Position numbers and translations under genes: made by a program
The notes under the pieces: model-generated
Databases searched by the model: none
What the model was told of the DNA's origin: nothing
Seen by the model: the letters and a program-made list of their open reading frames with translations, nothing else
Part shown: piece after piece, positions 59,783 through 64,000 of the stretch
Layout of the letters: each line of letters starts with the position of its first letter
Position numbering within the stretch: the stretch's first letter is position 1
Source: Flavobacterium crocinum
GTDB lineage: Bacteria > Bacteroidota > Bacteroidia > Flavobacteriales > Flavobacteriaceae
Length of the DNA: 64,000 bases
Assembly: GCF_003122385.1 (NCBI RefSeq)
Contig: NZ_CP029255.1
Coordinates: 1,364,001 to 1,428,000, forward strand
Reading direction: 5' to 3'

Positions 59783-60280
59783 ATGAAGAAATACTTTTAC
59801 TTTTTACTGATTTTATCTGTTTTTACTTCTTGTGAAGAAGACGTAAAATTTAATAATCCTGCATTTCAAACTTTAAAGGATAACGATTTTTGGAGAGCTC
59901 GTAGTTATAAAGCCTATTTCGCTGAAAATGGAACTGTAATAATTGAAGGGACTTTAGGTTATGAAAAAGTAATTTTACAAACTGAATCCTCTGTTGAACA
60001 AGTTTATACTTTAGGAATGAACGAAGTTTCAAAAGCTTCTTACGCAAATACTTTAACAAATGAAGCTGCCTCATTTTCTACAGGTACTGAGAGAGGTAGC
60101 GGACAGATTGTTATTACAGATTATGATTCTGAAAACAATACTATTTCGGGAACATTTAAATTTACTGCCCTCAATGAAGACGAGAGTGATGTTGAAAATT
60201 CAAAAATAAATTTCACAGAAGGCGTTTTCTATAAAGTTCCAATAGCGCCCGAAGGGAAATTTGTACCTGTTAGCAATTAA
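59783..60280 (+). CDS. DUF6252-like lipoprotein
   Basis: 165 residues; lipoprotein signal MKKYFYFLLILSVFTSC. The mature protein has the layout of DUF6252-type secreted Bacteroidota proteins: DNDFWRARSYKAYFAENGTV, a central TAS-rich strand region with GTERGSGQIVITDYDSENNT and ISGTFKFTALNEDESD, and NFTEGVFYKVPI at the end. Function unknown. Monocistronic; divergent from rpsP. Confidence 0.78.
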   Translation: MKKYFYFLLILSVFTSCEEDVKFNNPAFQTLKDNDFWRARSYKAYFAENGTVIIEGTLGYEKVILQTESSVEQVYTLGMNEVSKASYANTLTNEAASFSTGTERGSGQIVITDYDSENNTISGTFKFTALNEDESDVENSKINFTEGVFYKVPIAPEGKFVPVSN

Positions 60281-60359
60281 TCTGTTGCTTTGAGCTTCAT
60301 CAAATCAGAATAAAAACTTAAATAAACTCATAACATGGTAGATTAGATATAAATAAGAC

Positions 60360-60367
60360 TACATTTG
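60360..60367 (+). promoter_or_regulatory. Putative -7 element of RNA-binding protein gene
   Basis: TACATTTG matches TAnnTTTG, 23 bases before the ATG at 60391. Confidence 0.45.
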
Positions 60368-60390
60368 CCTCTTATTATAAATAAATATCT

Positions 60391-60744
60391 ATGAATATTT
60401 TTGTTGGAAGTCTTCCATTCAGTATTGAGGAAGCAGATTTAAGAGAATCTTTTGAGGTTTATGGAGCAGTAGATTCTGTTAAAATTATTACTGATAAATT
60501 TACTGGAAGAAGCAAAGGCTTTGGTTTTGTAGAAATGCCAAACGATGCGGAAGCGCAAAAAGCAATTGATGAATTGAACGGTGCAACTGTTCAAGGACGT
60601 GCAATTGTAGTAAATAAATCAGAGCCAAAACCAGAAGGCGAAAGAAGAAGTTTTAATAACAACCGCGGAGGAAATAGTCGTGGTAGTTACGGAAACAACA
60701 ACCGTGGTGGAAATGACCGTGGTGGTAACAGAGGAGGATATTAA
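60391..60744 (+). CDS. RRM-domain RNA-binding protein with RGG tail
   Basis: 117 residues. One RNA recognition motif with RNP2 (MNIFVGSLPF) and RNP1 (SKGFGFVEM; canonical K/R-G-F/Y-G/A-F-V), about residues 1-78. The tail is Arg/Gly/Asn rich (NNNRGGNSRGSYGNNNRGGN), like the glycine-rich RNA-binding proteins of cyanobacteria and plants. It likely binds RNA in the cytoplasm; possible cold-response role is by family analogy only. Own promoter element and terminator. Confidence 0.93.
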   Translation: MNIFVGSLPFSIEEADLRESFEVYGAVDSVKIITDKFTGRSKGFGFVEMPNDAEAQKAIDELNGATVQGRAIVVNKSEPKPEGERRSFNNNRGGNSRGSYGNNNRGGNDRGGNRGGY

Positions 60745-60762
60745 TATTTTTTTTCTAAAATA

Positions 60763-60797
60763 TAAAAGGGATCAACGAAAGTTGATCCCTTTTTTTG
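60763..60797 (+). terminator. Terminator of RRM gene
   Basis: AAAAGGGATCAAC and GTTGATCCCTTTT pair perfectly around a GAAA loop; T-run follows. Confidence 0.92.
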
Positions 60798-60886
60798 TTT
60801 CAAGTTTTTTTGTTTCAAGTTTTTTTGTTTCAAGTTTCAAGTTTCAAGTTTCACGTTCCAGCAACCTGAAACTTGAAACTTGAAAC
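60797..60886. repeat. TTTTTTTGTTTCAAG tandem and GTTTCAAG inverted repeats
   Basis: Three direct copies of a 15-bp unit, then GTTTCAAGTTTCAAGTTTCA (60834-60853) which is the exact complement of 60867-60886. It lies between the convergent RRM and leuB genes and may also end leuB transcription. Confidence 0.75.
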
Positions 60887-60897
60887 CAAAGAAACTA

Positions 60898-61953
60898 TTA
60901 TACATTCGCAGCTAACCAGTCACCAACTTCTTTCGTACCGTAAGCCTTGCCTCCGTTAGCTAAATCTTCAGTAACTACTCCAGCTTCTAATGCTTTGTTT
61001 ACTGCATCTCTCATTGCTTTTCCTTCTTCCATCAATCCGAAGTTTTCGAACATCATAGCAGCAGATAAAATAGTAGCCATTGGGTTTGCTATATTTAATC
61101 CTGTTGCTTGTGGATATGAACCGTGAATAGGTTCAAACAACGATACTTCAGCTCCAATAGATGCAGAAGGCATTAATCCCATTGAACCGGAAATTACAGA
61201 AGCTTCGTCTGTTAAGATATCTCCAAATAAATTTTCAGTAATCAATACATCGTAAGAGTTTGGCCATTGAACTAAACGCATTGCAACAGCGTCAACAAAT
61301 TCGTAGCTTACTTCAACTTCTGGATAATCTTTTTCCATTGCCTGAACCGTTTCTCTCCATAAACGTGAAGTTTCCAAAACGTTTGCTTTATCAACGCAAC
61401 ATAATTTTTTAGAACGGGTCATTGCCAATTCGAAACCTTTTTTAGCTAAACGCTGTACTTCAGCTCTTGTGTAAACGCAGTTGTCGTAAGCAGTATCTCC
61501 GTTGTCTTTTCTTCCTTTTTCACCAAAGTAAATTCCGCCAGTTAATTCTCTTAAGAAAACTAAATCAGTTCCTTCTATTCTTTCTCTTTTTAAAGGAGAT
61601 TTATCTAATAAAGATGGAAATGTAAAAGTTGGTCTTACGTTTGCAAACAAACCTAATGCTTTACGCATTTTCAATAAACCTTGTTCTGGACGTACTGGCG
61701 CAGAAGGATCGTTATCATATTTAGGGTGTCCGATTGCTCCAAAAAGAACGGCATCAGCATTTTTACAAACTTCATGCGTTGCATCCGGATAAGGTTCTCC
61801 TACTGCATCAATTGCTGCAGCACCGGTTAAAGCTGGTTTCCAAGTGATTTCATGTCCAAATTTTTGTGCAATAGCATCAGATACTTTTACAGCTTCATTG
61901 ATTACTTCTGGTCCGATTCCGTCTCCGGCTAAAAGGGCTATGTTTAATTTCAT
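60898..61953 (-). CDS. leuB: 3-isopropylmalate dehydrogenase
   Basis: 351 residues. NAD-dependent oxidation and decarboxylation of 3-isopropylmalate in leucine synthesis. N-terminal [20 protein letters not shown], substrate motif [31 protein letters not shown] and the metal/NAD region [29 protein letters not shown] and [13 protein letters not shown] are all present. It lies downstream of leuA-type and leuD genes on the same strand, with a 156-base repeat-filled gap. Function is secure. Confidence 0.96.
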   Translation of the reverse strand: MKLNIALLAGDGIGPEVINEAVKVSDAIAQKFGHEITWKPALTGAAAIDAVGEPYPDATHEVCKNADAVLFGAIGHPKYDNDPSAPVRPEQGLLKMRKALGLFANVRPTFTFPSLLDKSPLKRERIEGTDLVFLRELTGGIYFGEKGRKDNGDTAYDNCVYTRAEVQRLAKKGFELAMTRSKKLCCVDKANVLETSRLWRETVQAMEKDYPEVEVSYEFVDAVAMRLVQWPNSYDVLITENLFGDILTDEASVISGSMGLMPSASIGAEVSLFEPIHGSYPQATGLNIANPMATILSAAMMFENFGLMEEGKAMRDAVNKALEAGVVTEDLANGGKAYGTKEVGDWLAANV

Positions 61954-61969
61954 TCTATATTTTTTAAAA

Positions 61970-62112
61970 GGTTCTAAGGTTCTGAGTTGCTAAGGTTCTA
62001 AGTTTTTCTTCTTAGTGGCTTAGTTTTTTTTATTTTAAAGATTCGAGTTGCTAAGATTCTAAGTTCAAAGAAAAATCTTAGTAGCTTAGAATCTTAGCAA
62101 CTTAGAACCTTA
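61970..62112. repeat. CTAAGGTTCTAAG repeat cluster in the leu operon
   Basis: GGTTCTAAGGTTCTGAGTTG, GCTAAGGTTCTAAG, and the complementary CTTAGAATCTTAGCAACTTAG and GAACCTT. The cluster can fold on itself. Same family as the perfect inverted repeats at 3354-3979. Confidence 0.75.
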
Positions 62113-63630
62113 AGTAATTATATTAAGCATTTTCTGCGTTGCAATAATCGCTGCAACGGTTTGGTCTGAATCTAATCCGCGGGTTTTGAATTCTTTTCCG
62201 TTGTTGGTCCATGTGATAATGGTTTCGCACAACGCATCAGAACTACTTCCGGGAGGGATTCTAACCGCATAATCGATCAATTTTGGAAGCGTTAATTTTT
62301 TGCTTTTGTAAATCTTGGATAAAGCATTCATAAAAGCATCAAACTGACCGTCACCCTGTGCATTTTCTTCGATTATTTCTCCGTTTAAATTTAAAGATAA
62401 AGTCGTAGACGGGCGCATTCCTTTAGAATGTACCAGCATATAAGAGTTTATGGTAATTTTTTCTTCGTAAGTGTGACTGTCCAAAACATCAGAAATAATG
62501 TATGGAAGATCTTCTTTTGTGACGGTTTCTTTTTTGTCGCCTAGTTCAATAATTCTTTGGGTAACCAATTTTAAATCTTCGTTGTTTAATTTTAAACCTA
62601 ATTCCTGAAGATTCTTTTCGATATTGGCTTTTCCGGAAGTTTTTCCTAGTGCGTATTTTCTTTTTCTTCCAAAACGTTCCGGAAGTAAATCATTAAAATA
62701 AAGATTGTTTTTGTTGTCTCCATCAGCGTGGATTCCGGCAGTTTGAGTAAAAACGTTATCTCCAACAATTGGTTTGTTGGCAGGGATTCTGTAACCTGTA
62801 AAAGTTTCAACTAATTTACTTACAGAATATAAAGACGTTTCTTTAATATTGATTTTTACTTCTGGCAGATAATCGTTTATAACGGCAACAGTACTTTCCA
62901 AAGGCGCATTTCCAGCGCGTTCTCCCATTCCGTTTACGGTAACGTGAAGCCCGTTTATGCCGGCTTTTATGGCTTCCATAACATTGGCAACGCTTAAATC
63001 GTAGTCGTTATGTGCGTGAAAATCAAAATGAATTTGTGGATATTTTGTTCTGATTTTTGATATAAATTCAAAAGTCAAAGACGGAATCAAAACCCCTAAA
63101 GTATCTGGAAGTAAAACTCTTTTAATTGGCTGAGTTGCTAAGAAATCCAAGAATTGAAAAACATAATCCGGAGAATTTCGCATTCCGTTGCTCCAGTCTT
63201 CCAGATAAACATTGGTTTTAATATTATTCTTTTGCGCTAAAGCTATAATTTTAGCGATTTCAGAAAAATGTTGCTCCGGAGTTTTTTTTAATTGATGCGT
63301 TAAGTGATTCATTGAACCTTTGGTCAATAAATTCTGCACTTTGGCACCGGCTTTTTTCATCCAGTCAATTGAAACGCCTCCGTCAACAAATGTTAGAACT
63401 TCAATTCTGTTGATGTATCCTTTTTCTTCAGCCCAGGAAGTAATGCCTTTTACGGCTTGAAATTCTCCTTCGCTTACACGCGCCGAAGCAATTTCGATTC
63501 TATCAATATTTAATTCCTCCAACAACAATTGTGCAATGGTTAGTTTTTCTGCAGCAGAAAATGATACTCCTGAGGTTTGTTCCCCATCACGAAGCGTCGT
63601 ATCCATTATTTCAATTTTTCTTTTTTCCAT
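62110..63630 (-). CDS. 2-isopropylmalate/citramalate synthase family enzyme
   Basis: 506 residues. HMGL-like TIM barrel at the N-terminus: EIMDTTLRDGEQTSGVSFSA, HFDFHAHNDYDLSVANVMEA with the HxH metal site and NGMGERAGNAPLESTVAVIN. C-terminal LeuA dimer (allosteric) domain after residue about 380. It condenses acetyl-CoA with a 2-oxo acid. The position between leuD and leuB argues for leucine synthesis, but the N-terminal block differs from the common LeuA opening, with resemblance to CimA/LeuA2-type members. Which 2-oxo acid is preferred cannot be read here. Confidence 0.88.
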   Translation of the reverse strand: MEKRKIEIMDTTLRDGEQTSGVSFSAAEKLTIAQLLLEELNIDRIEIASARVSEGEFQAVKGITSWAEEKGYINRIEVLTFVDGGVSIDWMKKAGAKVQNLLTKGSMNHLTHQLKKTPEQHFSEIAKIIALAQKNNIKTNVYLEDWSNGMRNSPDYVFQFLDFLATQPIKRVLLPDTLGVLIPSLTFEFISKIRTKYPQIHFDFHAHNDYDLSVANVMEAIKAGINGLHVTVNGMGERAGNAPLESTVAVINDYLPEVKINIKETSLYSVSKLVETFTGYRIPANKPIVGDNVFTQTAGIHADGDNKNNLYFNDLLPERFGRKRKYALGKTSGKANIEKNLQELGLKLNNEDLKLVTQRIIELGDKKETVTKEDLPYIISDVLDSHTYEEKITINSYMLVHSKGMRPSTTLSLNLNGEIIEENAQGDGQFDAFMNALSKIYKSKKLTLPKLIDYAVRIPPGSSSDALCETIITWTNNGKEFKTRGLDSDQTVAAIIATQKMLNIIT

Positions 63631-63654
63631 ATTGATATTCTCAATTAAATTTTG

Positions 63655-63740
63655 ACACGGATTTTTGCTCTAGTAAAAAAATAAATCTTTTTTTTTCCGC
63701 GTCTTTGCGATAACAAATCAGTTTCATCCGTGTGCTGTTA
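63655..63740. repeat. ACACGGAT/ATCCGTGT inverted repeat
   Basis: GACACGGATTTTTGC on the left pairs with ATCCGTGTGC on the right; CCGCGTCTTTGCG lies between. Related to the ATCCGCG repeats at 20550 and 24522. Confidence 0.55.
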
Positions 63741-63748
63741 TATTCTAG

Positions 63749-63783
63749 AAAGACCCGAGAGGTTTTGAAGCCTTTCGGGTCTA
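63749..63783 (-). terminator. Hairpin between leuD and leuA-type gene
   Basis: Minus strand AGACCCGAAAGG pairs with CCTCTCGGGTCT (one mismatch) around CTTCAAAA, followed by TTCT. It may partly terminate after leuD. Confidence 0.65.
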
Positions 63784-63804
63784 ATAGACTGAATGATATT
63801 GCTA

Positions 63805-64000
63805 TTAGTAAGGAAGTTTATCAGCAAAAGCTTTAATATCTTCCTTCATATCTTGTAAATAATCAATGTCATCAAAACCATTAATCATATTGTTCTTTTT
63901 GTATCCGTTGATAGCAAAAGATTCTTGCTGTCCAGTTGACAATAAAGTAATAGTTTGGTCTGGAAGATTGATTTCTAATTCTGTTTTAGGATCAGCTTCG
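63805..64000 (-). CDS. leuD: 3-isopropylmalate dehydratase small subunit, 3' part only
   Basis: The minus strand reads 64 codons in from the window edge and stops at 63805: ADPKTELEINLPDQTITLLS, then FAINGYKKNNMINGFDDIDY and ADKLPY. NGFDDIDYL and the preceding swivelling-domain strand pattern are the usual C-terminus of LeuD, the small subunit that completes the isomerase active site with LeuC. The order leuD-leuA-type-leuB supports it. The start and any leuC lie beyond the right edge. Confidence 0.9.
   Translation of the reverse strand, partial: EADPKTELEINLPDQTITLLSTGQQESFAINGYKKNNMINGFDDIDYLQDMKEDIKAFADKLPY

Overview
The window looks like a Flavobacterium-type chromosome (Bacteroidota, Flavobacteriia). 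It is AT-rich, and its promoters resemble the family consensus TTG-N17-23-TAnnTTTG. It has many short SCDD-type lipoproteins, TTG starts, and several families of short palindromic intergenic repeats. Gene content fits this assignment: sucA, leuDAB, an rpsP-rimM pair with a long S16 tail, four-helix-bundle and DUF3050 genes, and a TPR-AraC regulator. No rRNA, CRISPR array or complete insertion sequence was seen.

Layout. 1-6.2 kb: 5'-proximal part of sucA, an outer-membrane-like protein, a lipoprotein gene between perfect 27-bp inverted repeats, a polyprenyl synthetase, and YceI. 6.2-14.1 kb: a TetR regulator with a TolC/HlyD/RND efflux operon and an MFS pump. TetR-type palindromes lie before both yceI and tetR. 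14.1-22.5 kb: a putative surface-stress locus with an ECF sigma factor, a membrane anti-sigma-like TPR protein, lipoprotein, PKD protein, TPR-CHAT protease and retropepsin-like protease. Three copies of a two-part promoter-like motif with identical spacing lie upstream of minus-strand genes here. 22.6-30.1 kb: S41 peptidase, TatD, acyltransferase, asparaginase, MFS, LysR. 30.1-34.7 kb: tRNA-Ser(GGA) followed by a likely decayed island (KilA-N gene, duplicated lipoproteins, gene fragments) that ends at a partial copy of the tRNA 3' end. 34.8-42.3 kb: a leucine-rich-repeat protein, then a tightly overlapping operon (SpeD-like, DUF4178, small membrane protein, DUF350, membrane SpeE-like, Tat-type flavin oxidoreductase, eight-helix membrane protein) bracketed by two identical 74-bp palindromic repeats. 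42.3-45.2 kb: SGNH hydrolase, DUF3050, acyl-CoA dehydrogenase.

45.3-57.0 kb is the most striking part. A TPR/TM/AraC regulator is followed by eight tandem 178-bp units on the minus strand. Each unit encodes a 43-residue peptide with a double-glycine leader and a Cys-free core ending PGRxKGNGNG. Divergently on the plus strand lie a C39-like/VKOR/thioredoxin fusion, three further GG-leader precursors (two Cys-rich), a C39-peptidase ABC exporter, its HlyD-type adaptor, and a frameshifted S41 peptidase. No modification enzyme is visible. The simplest reading is a peptide (bacteriocin or signal) secretion locus with two chemically different sets of cargo.

57.0-64.0 kb returns to housekeeping genes: tRNA(Val) methyltransferase, four-helix-bundle protein, rimM, rpsP, a DUF6252-like lipoprotein, an RRM protein, leuB, a LeuA/CimA-type synthase and the 3' end of leuD.
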